DNA of 61,891 nt from a virus. The stretch is from IMG/VR virus record IMGVR_UViG_3300028198_000001, positions 1 to 61,891 of that record. One strand, written 5' to 3'. Positions within the stretch are counted from its first letter, which is position 1; the number at the start of each line of letters is the position of its first letter. A program made the translations under genes and the position numbers. Shown in pieces: positions 49,795-58,528 of the stretch. Below the pieces are notes generated by a model. It did not search any database, was not told the origin of the DNA, and saw only the letters and a program-made list of their open reading frames with translations.

Positions 49795-51387
49795 TTAGAA
49801 AGTTCCACCGTCAACTACATTTGACCATGCTGGTGTTCCACTATTTGATTTAAGAAAATAACCATCAGTACCAGCTGCTGTAACTTGTATTGTTCCAGTA
49901 CCATTACCATATAATATTCCATTAGATGTAAATGTTGATGCACCAGTTCCACCAAATCCAACTGATAATTGTGCAGGAGTTGTCCAAGTCCCACTTGTAA
50001 CTATTCCAACACCTGTTGCACTTGAAGTATTAAGTCCTGTTCCACCATAGGTTGCACTAATTGCTGTACCATTCCAAGTCCCAGTTCCAATCGTTCCTAC
50101 AGTTGTTATTGCAGCTTGACCTGTCCATGCAGTATCAATAACAATATTATCTGATGTAACAGTAATACCAGTACCAGTATTAACATACATAGTATTTCCA
50201 GTTTTACTTAAACCATCACCTGTTGTTATTTGTCCTGTACCAGAAAACTGAGAAAATAAAATTTGTGTTGTTCCAAAAGTAATGGCAGTATCTTGTGTCA
50301 TTACATAACCATTATCTGCATTAGTAGTTCCACCTTCACAAAAGAAGAATACACCAGAATTTAATTCGCCTGCTGTATCTGCATCAGTTGCTCTGGTTAA
50401 AACCCAGTTGGAAGAACCATCACCAACAGTAGTTACTTTGTAAATACCATTTGCAGTATTACCAGTTTGGTCTTTAACTAATACTCTATCATTGAGTGAA
50501 AGTGCTACACCATCAATTGTAATTGCAGCTTGTGTTCCTGTGTTAGTTAAAGTTGCACCAACACCACTAACACCATTATTATATGTAGTACTTAGGTTTG
50601 TTGTGGTTGCAGCTTTAACCGAATCTTTTACTTCTAATCCAGTTAAGTTATTATCAACATATGTTTTAATTGCCAATGCACTTGCAAGAGTTGTATGAGT
50701 TCCTGCAACAGTTGATAAGTCTGTATCAAGAGCAGTAATACCATCTAATAAATTTAACTCGGTTGCACTTGCAGTTACTTGCGTTGCAGAACCACTTGTA
50801 CCAATCCAAAATTCTGATGTCTTAACAACATCAATATGTTTATTTGTATCAAGAACTACTGCTTTTCCTGCATAAGCATTTCCAACAGTCGTATCTAAAT
50901 AATTTAATTGTGCTGTTGATGCAGTACAACCATCAAGTTTATTTAATTCTCCTGAGTCTGATGTAACCCCAGCAAGAATATTTAACTCAGCAGTCGTTGA
51001 TGTAACACCATCAAGTTTATTTAATTCTGTTGCAGATACAGTTACTTGTGTTGCCGAACCTGTTGAACCAAGATAAAGTGCATTAGTTTTAATTGCATCT
51101 ACATGAGAATTGTTATCTGTTAGTATTGCAGATGCCGCAGTTAAAGTTCCATTGGCATGATCTAATAGTTTAGTAAAATAAGAACCACCGACAATTACAG
51201 CTGTCCTAGTTCCACCCAAACCATCTGCATGACCAATAAATAACTTGCCTAATCCTTGTTCGTCACCACTACCATCATCTGACGAATAAGAATACCCTAA
51301 TTCACCAGTAGTAAGAGTACCACCACTAATATGAGAATTAGGTATTGTGTTATTCGTTGATCTTTTTATTTGTATTTGATTGGCCAT
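49795..51387 (-). CDS. Long tail fibre with tandem shaft repeats (530 aa)
   Basis: A fibre of different type. The head module MANQIQIKRSTNNTIP ... GELGYSYSS ... LFIGHADG is a common phage fibre attachment domain. The shaft has tandem ATELNKLDGVT-type repeats (about 110-225: ATELNKLDGV, TAELNILAGV, SGELNKLDGC, TAQLNYLDT, ATELNLLDGI). The C-terminal half is beta-rich with NGIYKVTTVGDGSSNWVLTRATD. The last residues TPAWSNVVDGGTF resemble phage fibre tips. Confidence 0.8.
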   Translation of the reverse strand: MANQIQIKRSTNNTIPNSHISGGTLTTGELGYSYSSDDGSGDEQGLGKLFIGHADGLGGTRTAVIVGGSYFTKLLDHANGTLTAASAILTDNNSHVDAIKTNALYLGSTGSATQVTVSATELNKLDGVTSTTAELNILAGVTSDSGELNKLDGCTASTAQLNYLDTTVGNAYAGKAVVLDTNKHIDVVKTSEFWIGTSGSATQVTASATELNLLDGITALDTDLSTVAGTHTTLASALAIKTYVDNNLTGLEVKDSVKAATTTNLSTTYNNGVSGVGATLTNTGTQAAITIDGVALSLNDRVLVKDQTGNTANGIYKVTTVGDGSSNWVLTRATDADTAGELNSGVFFFCEGGTTNADNGYVMTQDTAITFGTTQILFSQFSGTGQITTGDGLSKTGNTMYVNTGTGITVTSDNIVIDTAWTGQAAITTVGTIGTGTWNGTAISATYGGTGLNTSSATGVGIVTSGTWTTPAQLSVGFGGTGASTFTSNGILYGNGTGTIQVTAAGTDGYFLKSNSGTPAWSNVVDGGTF

Positions 51388-51399
51388 AGTTTATCCCTT

Positions 51400-51645
51400 T
51401 TACATTGTTCCTGCATCAAAAGCTAAATCAGTAAATGCTTTTAATTCATATCTTGATGTATTTGAGTTCCAAATTAATAAAGAATCATTTGGTGCAGAAG
51501 ATGAATCAACATCAACTGCGGCATTAACTGTTATAGTTCCTCGTACTTCTGTAGAACGAACAACCTGTGAAGCTGCTATACCCGGTTGTGTTACTTTAAT
51601 AACATTCGGAGAACCAGCAGCTGCTTGTACAACAACATTTGCCAT
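51400..51645 (-). CDS. Small structural protein of the fibre region (81 aa)
   Basis: Ends LLIWNSNTSRYELKAF, the (L)(V)Y(D)xxTxxYxx(K)xL strand motif found in phage fibre and baseplate beta domains. The rest is Ser/Val/Ala-rich. It shares one base with the upstream gene (51645) and precedes the long fibre at 51387. It may be a baseplate accessory subunit. Confidence 0.55.
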   Translation of the reverse strand: MANVVVQAAAGSPNVIKVTQPGIAASQVVRSTEVRGTITVNAAVDVDSSSAPNDSLLIWNSNTSRYELKAFTDLAFDAGTM

Positions 51646-51983
51646 TACTTAGTTACCTCTGGTCTAATAGTTATTACTCCTTCAATAACTCTTGTAACTG
51701 TTGAATCGCTGTGTGTAATTTGTAAATCATAAACATATCTACCTGCTTTAAGTGCAGCTGTCTGTACAGCTGTCAATGACATAACAATAACACCACTTGT
51801 ATGTGGTGTTGATTTAGTTGCATTGATTGTTGTATATGCAGTTGACGTATAATTCTTTCTTAATTGAGATGTCGGAGTATATGATGTCAAGTCCTGAACT
51901 GTTGCACCATCTGTTTGATATACAGTAATTGACTTAGAAAAAGTCGAGCCTTGATCTATTATCTGATTTAGTATTGATGCCAT
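51645..51983 (-). CDS. Baseplate-like protein with Ig-type fold (112 aa)
   Basis: Starts MASILNQIIDQGSTFSKSITVYQTDGATVQDLTSYTPTSQLRK, the pattern of the BppU/baseplate upper domain (QGxxFxxxxxxxDxxGxxxDLTgyt), and ends RYVYDLQITHSDSTVTRVIEGVITIRPEVT, an Ig-like strand pair. It probably anchors a fibre to the baseplate. A late promoter lies upstream. Confidence 0.68.
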   Translation of the reverse strand: MASILNQIIDQGSTFSKSITVYQTDGATVQDLTSYTPTSQLRKNYTSTAYTTINATKSTPHTSGVIVMSLTAVQTAALKAGRYVYDLQITHSDSTVTRVIEGVITIRPEVTK

Positions 51984-52010
51984 TGTTTATCTCTTATCGG
52001 TGTTTATGTG

Positions 52011-52018
52011 TATTTATA
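52011..52018 (-). promoter_or_regulatory. T4-type late promoter
   Basis: TATAAATA on the minus strand, 27 bases before the start at 51983 and after the stop of paralogue 6. Confidence 0.68.
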
Positions 52019-52053
52019 ATTTTGTACTACTATGTTGTGACTTTGAGTTTTTC

Positions 52054-53256
52054 TTAGTATTGTTGACTACCACCCAATTCACTTCTACCAATTGTTAAGT
52101 TACCTACATCTGTAGCAGTTCCTGTTGAAGAAAAAGAAAACTTATCAATTACATTAGAATCGCCATTTGATACACGATAACCACCCATTGTATAACCATA
52201 AGTAGTAGATGAAGCACCTGCCGCCCAATTCTGAATACTCTGAGAAAGTGTACTTCCACTAGCTACTGAATCACTATCTGATGCTGTAGACATTTTATCT
52301 ATTCTAGTAGTATAACTAGCTGGAAAAGATCCTACTGTATAAACATAACCATCTGTACTTTGTGTGGCACAACCACCATTGCCAGCAATAAGTGTTCCCA
52401 CAGCATATGTTGCTGTTTCAGATGCATAATCAAATTTATCAATTTGGCCATCACCAGGTGAATTATATCCCCCCATAGTATAACCATATGTTTCTGATGA
52501 ACCACCTCCAACATAATCTGTACTATATTGCATAACATTACCAACTAGAGTAGAACCTCCATCTGTTGCAAACGAATATTTATGGGCTATTCGAGCACTG
52601 CCAGTTGGTGAAGGATTTGTATATCCGCCAGCTACATATCCGTAAGCAGTAGAAGTTATACCACAACCTGTTTGCCAACCAGTAGTTAAATCACCTACAT
52701 CTGTAGAATCAGCTGTAGTAGCCATAGCAAACTTATCAATTGTAATATTAGTTGCCCAAGTACCGGTTGCATAACCTCCAGCCAAATATCCATGTGTTGT
52801 AGAAGATGTCCCTGTTATTCCTCGTCTAGCAAGTGTTAAATCACCTTGATCTGTACTATTACCATCTGTAGCCATAGCATTTTTATCAATAGATGCGTGA
52901 TTTGGTTGATAACCACCAGAAGTAAAATATGATGTTGTACAATTAACAAAATGAAACGGTGCCACGTCACCTGTACCTGCTCCTACATTAGTCCATACGT
53001 TAGCACCGGCTGTTGCATCTGTGCAGATAAATATTTCACCATCAGTTGTATTTTTATATTTTATTCCGACACCACTAGGATTGGTGCTTAAGGTAGGGTC
53101 ACTAGCACCAGACAAAGTTGTACTCATTCCCGTCAATAAACTTCCGTCTACTGCTGGGACTTTTGCATTACTGTCCAGTTGTACTAATTGATTTGCAGAG
53201 GTACCGACATCTTCCATCATGCCGACATCAACTTTAGTGAGCGATAGAATAGTCAA
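52054..53256 (-). CDS. Propeller-type tail adhesin, paralogue 6 (400 aa)
   Basis: Starts MTILSLTKVDVGMMEDVG, an extended version of the MALTKIDISMM start. The junction block is the fifth near-identical copy. Six repeats: SYFTSGGY, HGYLAGG, YGYVAGG, YGYTMGG, DGYVYTVGS, YGYTMGG. It shares the first repeat and the altered fifth repeat with paralogue 3. It ends SELGGSQQY. Probable receptor-binding protein. Confidence 0.78.
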   Translation of the reverse strand: MTILSLTKVDVGMMEDVGTSANQLVQLDSNAKVPAVDGSLLTGMSTTLSGASDPTLSTNPSGVGIKYKNTTDGEIFICTDATAGANVWTNVGAGTGDVAPFHFVNCTTSYFTSGGYQPNHASIDKNAMATDGNSTDQGDLTLARRGITGTSSTTHGYLAGGYATGTWATNITIDKFAMATTADSTDVGDLTTGWQTGCGITSTAYGYVAGGYTNPSPTGSARIAHKYSFATDGGSTLVGNVMQYSTDYVGGGSSETYGYTMGGYNSPGDGQIDKFDYASETATYAVGTLIAGNGGCATQSTDGYVYTVGSFPASYTTRIDKMSTASDSDSVASGSTLSQSIQNWAAGASSTTYGYTMGGYRVSNGDSNVIDKFSFSSTGTATDVGNLTIGRSELGGSQQY

Positions 53257-53267
53257 TGTCTTGCCCT

Positions 53268-53360
53268 TTATGGTTTAGGATACTTGTCTTTGGTGGCCTT
53301 TAAAGAAGTGTAGAAATCACTTGTCTTGTCTAAGGTTCCGTCGTCTATTGTTATTGCCAT
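53268..53360 (-). CDS. Very small protein of the fibre region (30 aa)
   Basis: ATG at 53360 overlaps the TAA of the preceding gene (TAATG) and opens a 30-codon frame with a soluble charged sequence (TIDDGTLDKTSDFYTSLKATKD). It fills an otherwise empty 100-base gap. No function can be given. Confidence 0.5.
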   Translation of the reverse strand: MAITIDDGTLDKTSDFYTSLKATKDKYPKP

Positions 53361-53605
53361 TATAATTTACCTCTTTCAACTTCAATCAAATCTTCAACCC
53401 CAGCAATCCAAGTCTTACCCTCATCTGTTGCTAATGCTTCACGCAATCTTCTATTTGTTATTGTGCTTTCTAATTCTTTAATTTTTCTCAACGCATCATT
53501 GCGTGGTTTAGCATCAGCGACTGCTTTTTCTTCCGCATCTCGTGCATCTTCCTCCACTTGCGTATACATCACCTTCACATCGTTGACCATATGGTGTCTT
53601 GCCAT
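53360..53605 (-). CDS. Small helical protein of the fibre region (81 aa)
   Basis: A charged helical protein (DARDAEEKAVADAKPRNDALRKIKELESTITNRRLREAL) ending WIAGVEDLIEVERGKL. This resembles small tail-assembly helpers, without a recognised family. It lies between a fibre and the 30-residue gene. Confidence 0.55.
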   Translation of the reverse strand: MARHHMVNDVKVMYTQVEEDARDAEEKAVADAKPRNDALRKIKELESTITNRRLREALATDEGKTWIAGVEDLIEVERGKL

Positions 53606-53620
53606 TGAATTAATTCCTTT

Positions 53621-54613
53621 TTAAGATTTCTTAATACCCCACACGGTCATAGTTCCATTGGCAATGTTGCCAGCCGTGTAGTATATCTGTATTTGGGTTA
53701 CGTCAATCGCCGCTAATCGAGTACCACCAGTAATCCAAAGGCCAGAATTTACAGCCTGTCCAAAGCCAGAGAACATACCCTGAATTGCTGGATACGTTGA
53801 TGTTGCAGTATAAGGGCATTGTAAATGAAACATACCGCTTACCCCTTCACCACTTGCATTCCCCATATCCAAATGTGTGCCAGAAGGGTTGAGTGAAATC
53901 GCAGAAGCAGCAGCGGATATTGCATCTGCAGCAGCGGGGCCAGGAGCAGCAGACCGTAAACCGTGTTGCCAAGCGTAGTCCGAGGCTCCAGAATCTATAC
54001 CACTAGAATCTCCAAACCTCATCGAAAGCCCAACGCCATCATTTGCTGGTTGTAAATTGTCAATGGCAACAGCGTAAAGATCGTAGGTACTACTTAAACC
54101 ACTAACTGTTATGCTAGCTGGACTACCTGATGCTGTAGTCTTCGCAATAAAAGTCCAAGCACCCCCACCAGCAGCTGCCCATTCAGGTGCTGTTGCACCA
54201 GCATTCATAGTTAATACTTGTGCAGCTGTACCTTTTGCCAAACGTGCATAATCTGTTGCACCATGATAAAGAATATCTCCTGCTGCATCAGACCCCATAG
54301 CAATCTTTGTACCATCAACTGAATTAACTCCCAACTTAGCTGTCGTTACACTTCCATCTGCCGGAGTTGGTAAAACTAAAGTTTCTCCGAGATGTCTTAC
54401 AAATATTTTTACACCACTTGTAACACCTGCCATAGTAAGTGTAGTTCCACTTATACTATATGCAGTTGTTGATTGTAGTATACCTTGAACACTTACTTCA
54501 ATGGCACCAGCCGATGCAGGAGCTTGACTTAAAGTATATGTGCTTCCACCAGATGACGTAAAGTTATCTACTGGAAAATGTCCTGTCGTTGGTTCATTAC
54601 CTATATAACCCAT
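53621..54613 (-). CDS. Tail fibre / structural protein with GYIGxxP start (330 aa)
   Basis: Starts MGYIGNEPTTGHFPVDNFTSSGGSTYTLSQ, the typical head module of marine phage fibres (also in the small protein at 56461). The VTTAKLGVNSVDGTKI shaft and ALTMNAGATAPEWAAAGGG linker lead to a compact beta-rich C-terminal domain (about 155-330: WTFIAKTTASGSPASITVSGL ... YYTAGNIANGTMTVWGIKK). The 3' part (53621-54100) is somewhat G+C-richer than its surroundings. Confidence 0.75.
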   Translation of the reverse strand: MGYIGNEPTTGHFPVDNFTSSGGSTYTLSQAPASAGAIEVSVQGILQSTTAYSISGTTLTMAGVTSGVKIFVRHLGETLVLPTPADGSVTTAKLGVNSVDGTKIAMGSDAAGDILYHGATDYARLAKGTAAQVLTMNAGATAPEWAAAGGGAWTFIAKTTASGSPASITVSGLSSTYDLYAVAIDNLQPANDGVGLSMRFGDSSGIDSGASDYAWQHGLRSAAPGPAAADAISAAASAISLNPSGTHLDMGNASGEGVSGMFHLQCPYTATSTYPAIQGMFSGFGQAVNSGLWITGGTRLAAIDVTQIQIYYTAGNIANGTMTVWGIKKS

Positions 54614-55006
54614 TTATTCTATCTCCTTCCAACTCGTAGTATCTTCATCCCAACTATATTTTTTGTCATCATCTGGATAAGGTGTAGGTGCATCCCATTG
54701 GCACGTTGATTCGTCTAGTAACCAAGATGGATATGGTTGAGGTGATATGAAAGCATCTCTATTCACATCATATGTATGTCCAATCCCAGCGTGATTTTTC
54801 CGTAAGGGTGTTTCCCCTAGTCGATGTTCACCTCGTCTTGTATTATATGATGTCTGTTTCCAAACAGACCACCCAGTTAGGATAGTTAGGAAGTCAATTC
54901 CTAATTGTTCAACTTCATTACCATTTGAATCTTTAAGTTCGTCATTATGGACAGACAAAACTTCAATAACTTTTGAATTTAATCCTATTTTTGCGAAAGA
55001 TGACAT
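54614..55006 (-). CDS. Fibre-associated protein, Trp/Tyr/Pro-rich (130 aa)
   Basis: Contains YDVNRDAFISPQPYPSWLLDE and WDAPTPYPDDDKKYSWDEDTTSWKE, a pattern I recall from proteins next to fibres in marine T4-like phages. N-terminal FAKIGLNSKVIEVLSVHNDEL is also typical. The function is unknown; an adaptor or chaperone is plausible. It overlaps its neighbour by one base. Confidence 0.65.
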   Translation of the reverse strand: MSSFAKIGLNSKVIEVLSVHNDELKDSNGNEVEQLGIDFLTILTGWSVWKQTSYNTRRGEHRLGETPLRKNHAGIGHTYDVNRDAFISPQPYPSWLLDESTCQWDAPTPYPDDDKKYSWDEDTTSWKEIE

Positions 55007-56118
55007 TAGGTTGTATAGCTCCCTGTACCAGTAAATGTTAATATCGTATCAGTACCACTTGTAGTAACAGTTGGAGTACCACTTGTTGTGCCAGAATATC
55101 TTGCGGTAGGCATTTTTAGAATAACTACGCCCTTACCTCCTGCACCACCCACAAAACTCCCTCGACCACCGCCACCACCACCACCCAAATTGGCAGAGCC
55201 GTTACTACCATTACCAGTACCAGACCCTGCTCCACCTCCTCCTGCTCCTGCCGATCCTCCTATTCTTGATGCAGGTGCATATCCTGCTCCACCACCGCCA
55301 CCGCCAGCATAGCTAACACTTGAACCAGAAATATTGTTAGCTGTCCCAGCTCCTCCAGCACCTCCAGTTGTCCCTGAAAAATTTGCTCCAACAGCAGTTG
55401 CTCCACCGCCTGCTCCTGCTGCGGTATCACCTGAATCAGTTCCAGTTCCACCATTATTACCCTGTGATGGTGATGTGCTTGGAGTGTTACCCGATCCTGC
55501 AACGGCAGTATAAGATGAATTAACGCCTCCACTTCCACCTCCAGACCCACCATCACTTCCAATTGATGCACTAGTATTTGCACCACTACCACCAGCACCA
55601 CCTCCAGCAGATGAAATCGTAGTTAATCCACTTCCACTAATAGAACTAGCAGCTCCGTCAGCTGCCATAGCTCCACCGTCACCTACAGTAATAGTAATAA
55701 CTGATGAAGTTGCTGCATTTTGTGTTGATTCTCTATATCCACCAGCACCCCCACCGCCCGAAGCATATTTTTCTGCAAGGTTTGGATCGCCAGCACCACC
55801 ACCTCCTCCGACAACCAGATATTCTATATTGTATGCTGTGTAAGGAGTAACATTCCCAGTTCCCTCACCAGTATTTGTCCAAACATTAGCTCCACTACTC
55901 ACCGTAGTACAAGTAAACATCTCACCGCTTGTTGTATTTACAATTACATCTCCAAGTGTAGGTGTAGCTGGACTTGATATAGTTGGGTCTGAGGATTGTT
56001 TTGTTATTTCATCTACTACAGCACCCGATGCTAACTTAACTGCTGTAACAATACCATCACCAAGGTCTGATGTTGTAAGAGGTGAAGGTGTAGGTTTCTG
56101 TCCTAAATATCCTGCCAT
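55006..56118 (-). CDS. Glycine-rich tail fibre (370 aa)
   Basis: N-terminal MAGYLGQKPTPSPLTTSDLGDG, then a diverged copy of the junction motif (TTSGEMFTCTTVSSGANVWTNTGEGTGNVTPY), then about 230 residues dominated by GGGGGAG blocks with Ser/Thr/Asn, as in polyglycine receptor-binding tips. It combines the junction of the propeller paralogues with the tip of the 38662 fibre, supporting module exchange. Ends ILTFTGTGSYTT. Confidence 0.8.
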   Translation of the reverse strand: MAGYLGQKPTPSPLTTSDLGDGIVTAVKLASGAVVDEITKQSSDPTISSPATPTLGDVIVNTTSGEMFTCTTVSSGANVWTNTGEGTGNVTPYTAYNIEYLVVGGGGGAGDPNLAEKYASGGGGAGGYRESTQNAATSSVITITVGDGGAMAADGAASSISGSGLTTISSAGGGAGGSGANTSASIGSDGGSGGGSGGVNSSYTAVAGSGNTPSTSPSQGNNGGTGTDSGDTAAGAGGGATAVGANFSGTTGGAGGAGTANNISGSSVSYAGGGGGGAGYAPASRIGGSAGAGGGGAGSGTGNGSNGSANLGGGGGGGRGSFVGGAGGKGVVILKMPTARYSGTTSGTPTVTTSGTDTILTFTGTGSYTT

Positions 56119-56450
56119 CAGGTAATCTCCATTATACTCAGCACAACATCTGCTGAATTTGCTGTATCACTCTGGACTTTTAATATGTCACCTGTATTCA
56201 TAACAACTTTTCCAGCTAGTGCATCCAGAGAACTTCCAGATGGGATTGGTAAATTTTGTCCGATGTTTACGTTTGCATTTCCTGAAGTACTACTTTCCAA
56301 CTTAACATCAACTGTTATTGCATTACTAACTTTATTTGAAATTGTTAATCCAATAAGAATTGTTGTCGTTGTTGCTGTCAATACAGTTATATCAGTATTC
56401 GCTGCAACTGCACCACCAGCTTTTGTATTTAATTTAAAAGTGTTTGCCAT
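56118..56450 (-). CDS. Small beta-rich structural protein (110 aa)
   Basis: A Thr/Ser/Ala/Val-rich beta protein with TATTTTILIGLTISNKVSNAITVDVKLES and GDILKVQSDTANSADVVLSIMEIT. This pattern is common near fibres of marine phages. Probable virion decoration or baseplate protein. One-base overlap with the glycine-rich fibre. Confidence 0.62.
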   Translation of the reverse strand: MANTFKLNTKAGGAVAANTDITVLTATTTTILIGLTISNKVSNAITVDVKLESSTSGNANVNIGQNLPIPSGSSLDALAGKVVMNTGDILKVQSDTANSADVVLSIMEIT

Positions 56451-56460
56451 TATATCTCCC

Positions 56461-56814
56461 TTATCCTAGTGCTAGTGCAAGTGCTGCCGCATCATCTACT
56501 GATGCATGACCCGATGCAGCTATTAAAGTATTTACGTCAGCAGTTGTTGGATTTGCTATTGATGTTAGTTCTTTTCCTAAATATATAATATATAGAGTTG
56601 TTCCACTTGCGGGTGCTGATGTAAATGTGATTGTTGTACTTGATACTGTATATGATACTCCGGGTTCCTGTATGACACCACCATAAACAACCAAGAGGCT
56701 ATTCTGAGAAACATTCCATTTCAATACATTGAACGCAGTTAAAACTCCGTTTCCTGTAGTAATGGAAGTTTTTGCAAACTCTCCAATGTCAAGTCCTCTT
56801 CCTATATATGCCAT
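56461..56814 (-). CDS. Small fibre head-type protein (117 aa)
   Basis: Starts MAYIGRGLDIGEFAKTSITTGNGVLTAFNVLKW and contains VYGGVIQEPGVSYTVSSTTITFTSAPASGTTLYIIYLG, the standard fibre attachment module, then a short acidic-Ala tail. It lacks a tip domain, so it may be a truncated or accessory fibre. Two late boxes lie upstream. Confidence 0.68.
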   Translation of the reverse strand: MAYIGRGLDIGEFAKTSITTGNGVLTAFNVLKWNVSQNSLLVVYGGVIQEPGVSYTVSSTTITFTSAPASGTTLYIIYLGKELTSIANPTTADVNTLIAASGHASVDDAAALALALG

Positions 56815-56833
56815 ACTCTGTTCCCTTTTAGTT

Positions 56834-56850
56834 TATTTATAATATTTATA
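56834..56850 (-). promoter_or_regulatory. Tandem T4-type late promoter boxes
   Basis: Two TATAAATA boxes on the minus strand (56834-56841 and 56843-56850), upstream of the 56814 gene. The upstream one lies in CAAAATGACAGTATAAATATT, a sequence repeated with one change at 60690-60710. Confidence 0.72.
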
Positions 56851-56868
56851 CTGTCATTTTGACTTCTT

Positions 56869-58155
56869 TTATACTTGACAGCCTGCTGGGGCGATTTGAC
56901 CATATGAAAGATTTCCAACATCTGTCGCATTTCCGTCTGAACTAAAACTATGCTTTTCTATAGTATCATTACCACCAACACCTCCACAAGTATATCCATA
57001 AGTAGTTGAAGATGAACCAGCTCGTTGATGGACTGATATTGTTAAATCTCCTACATCCGTCGCATTTCCATCAGCTGCAAAAGATACTTTGTCAATTACA
57101 TTTGAACTTGGATAACCACCTGATCTATAACCATAAGTTGCTGATGAAGTTCCTGCTGATGAATGAAGAGCTACAGTAGCACTACCTATGTTTGTCGCAT
57201 TAGATGCTGAAGTTAATGCAAATTTTTCGATGTTCGTTGTATTCGGGCCACCTCCAGAAATTGCGTATCCGTAAGAACCATCATCATTTGATGCTCCACC
57301 CCCACCATATGTTTGTCTAGTTAAATCACCCCAATCAGTTGCATTGTTTGACGAATTAAAAGCAAATCTTGAAATAACAGTTCCGTCTCCACCGCCCCCA
57401 CTATTATATTCTTGTCCAACACTCCAAGCGTGAGTTGCATTACCTACCGACATAGCAGCAGATGTGCCTTGCGTTAAGTCGCCAACATCTGTACTACCAC
57501 CAGATGAAACCATACTGAACCGAGCAATTTCATTTCCTGCGGCACCCCCTGCGGAACCACCAGCAGTATAACCATAACCATTATCTTTATCTGAACCCGA
57601 TGATTTACTTAATGATTGACCAGTAGTCCCAGCAATATCCCCCCAATCTGCCCCATCACCATCTGATGTGAACGAAAACCGTGTGATAGAAGGGTCGTTC
57701 CAATCTCCTACCATAAAACCATATGTTGTTCCACCAAAATTATATGGTACTATATCACCCGAACCACCTCCAGAACAAGTCCATACATTTTCTCCAGCTG
57801 TTGCGTCTGTACAAATAAACTGTTTACCTGTAGTATGATTAACCCACTCAGTACCAACTCCACCCGAAGGATTTGTTGATACAGTAGGATCACTTGCACT
57901 CTTGGTATAAGAAACAATACCTGTAAGTAAACTTCCATCAACTGCTGGTAAACCAGTAGCACCAACTACAACTAATTTATTTGCAGTCGTACCAGTATCT
58001 AATCGAGCAGTAGGAATAGTACCAGTAATATTACCACCTGCCATAGTAGTAACTGCACTACCATCAACAGCTGGAATCTTACTATTGGAATCTGCAACCA
58101 ATACTTCATTAGCTGCAACTACAGGAGTCCCTTTGATTATAATTTGTTGTGCCAT
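56869..58155 (-). CDS. Propeller-type tail adhesin, paralogue 7 (428 aa)
   Basis: Starts MAQQIIIKGTPVVAANEV. Shaft unit VADSNSKIPAVDGSAV as in paralogue 5, junction FICTDATAGENVWTCSGGG with cysteine in place of the usual asparagine. Six repeats: YGFMVGDW, YGYTAGGS, HAWSVGQE, YGYAISGG, YGYRSGG, YGYTCGG; repeats 3 and 4 are enlarged by Gly-rich insertions. It ends APAGCQV. Role inferred as receptor binding. Confidence 0.78.
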   Translation of the reverse strand: MAQQIIIKGTPVVAANEVLVADSNSKIPAVDGSAVTTMAGGNITGTIPTARLDTGTTANKLVVVGATGLPAVDGSLLTGIVSYTKSASDPTVSTNPSGGVGTEWVNHTTGKQFICTDATAGENVWTCSGGGSGDIVPYNFGGTTYGFMVGDWNDPSITRFSFTSDGDGADWGDIAGTTGQSLSKSSGSDKDNGYGYTAGGSAGGAAGNEIARFSMVSSGGSTDVGDLTQGTSAAMSVGNATHAWSVGQEYNSGGGGDGTVISRFAFNSSNNATDWGDLTRQTYGGGGASNDDGSYGYAISGGGPNTTNIEKFALTSASNATNIGSATVALHSSAGTSSATYGYRSGGYPSSNVIDKVSFAADGNATDVGDLTISVHQRAGSSSTTYGYTCGGVGGNDTIEKHSFSSDGNATDVGNLSYGQIAPAGCQV

Positions 58156-58170
58156 TCAGAGTTCCTTAAG

Positions 58171-58482
58171 TTATTGTGCAGCTACCCAGTCAGCAACCAT
58201 TGTTTCAACTTCTGCATCAGACATATCAACCTCAGTTGGGCGTCCATTTTCATCCATTACTTTATATGGTGTTACAGCATGAACAGCAACTTGTCGTGCT
58301 TTCAAACCAGCTACATCAAGAACATTTACTGTTGAAGGAACATAATATTCTGTTGTGTCTGGTTCAACACCAATCATTTTATTATCATTATGCCAATGTC
58401 CACCATTAGTAATAAAAGTAGGCGTTGACATTCCATGACCATTCATAGGTGCATGAAGTTTATATTCTAAATACCTCGCCAT
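58171..58482 (-). CDS. Small His/Gly-containing protein of the fibre region (103 aa)
   Basis: No family recognised. The N-terminal half has several histidines (HAPMNGHGM, GGHWHNDNK), the C-terminal part is acidic (TEVDMSDAEVETMVADWVAAQ). RBS AAGGAG. It could be a fibre tip or adaptor; a metal site is conceivable but unproven. Confidence 0.58.
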   Translation of the reverse strand: MARYLEYKLHAPMNGHGMSTPTFITNGGHWHNDNKMIGVEPDTTEYYVPSTVNVLDVAGLKARQVAVHAVTPYKVMDENGRPTEVDMSDAEVETMVADWVAAQ

Positions 58483-58517
58483 GTTTTTTCTCCTTTTAAA
58501 AATTTAATCATCGTTAA

Positions 58518-58525
58518 TATTTATA
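58518..58525 (-). promoter_or_regulatory. T4-type late promoter
   Basis: TATAAATA on the minus strand, 35 bases before the 58482 start, overlapping the gap after the 58529 stop. Confidence 0.65.
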
Positions 58526-58528
58526 CAA

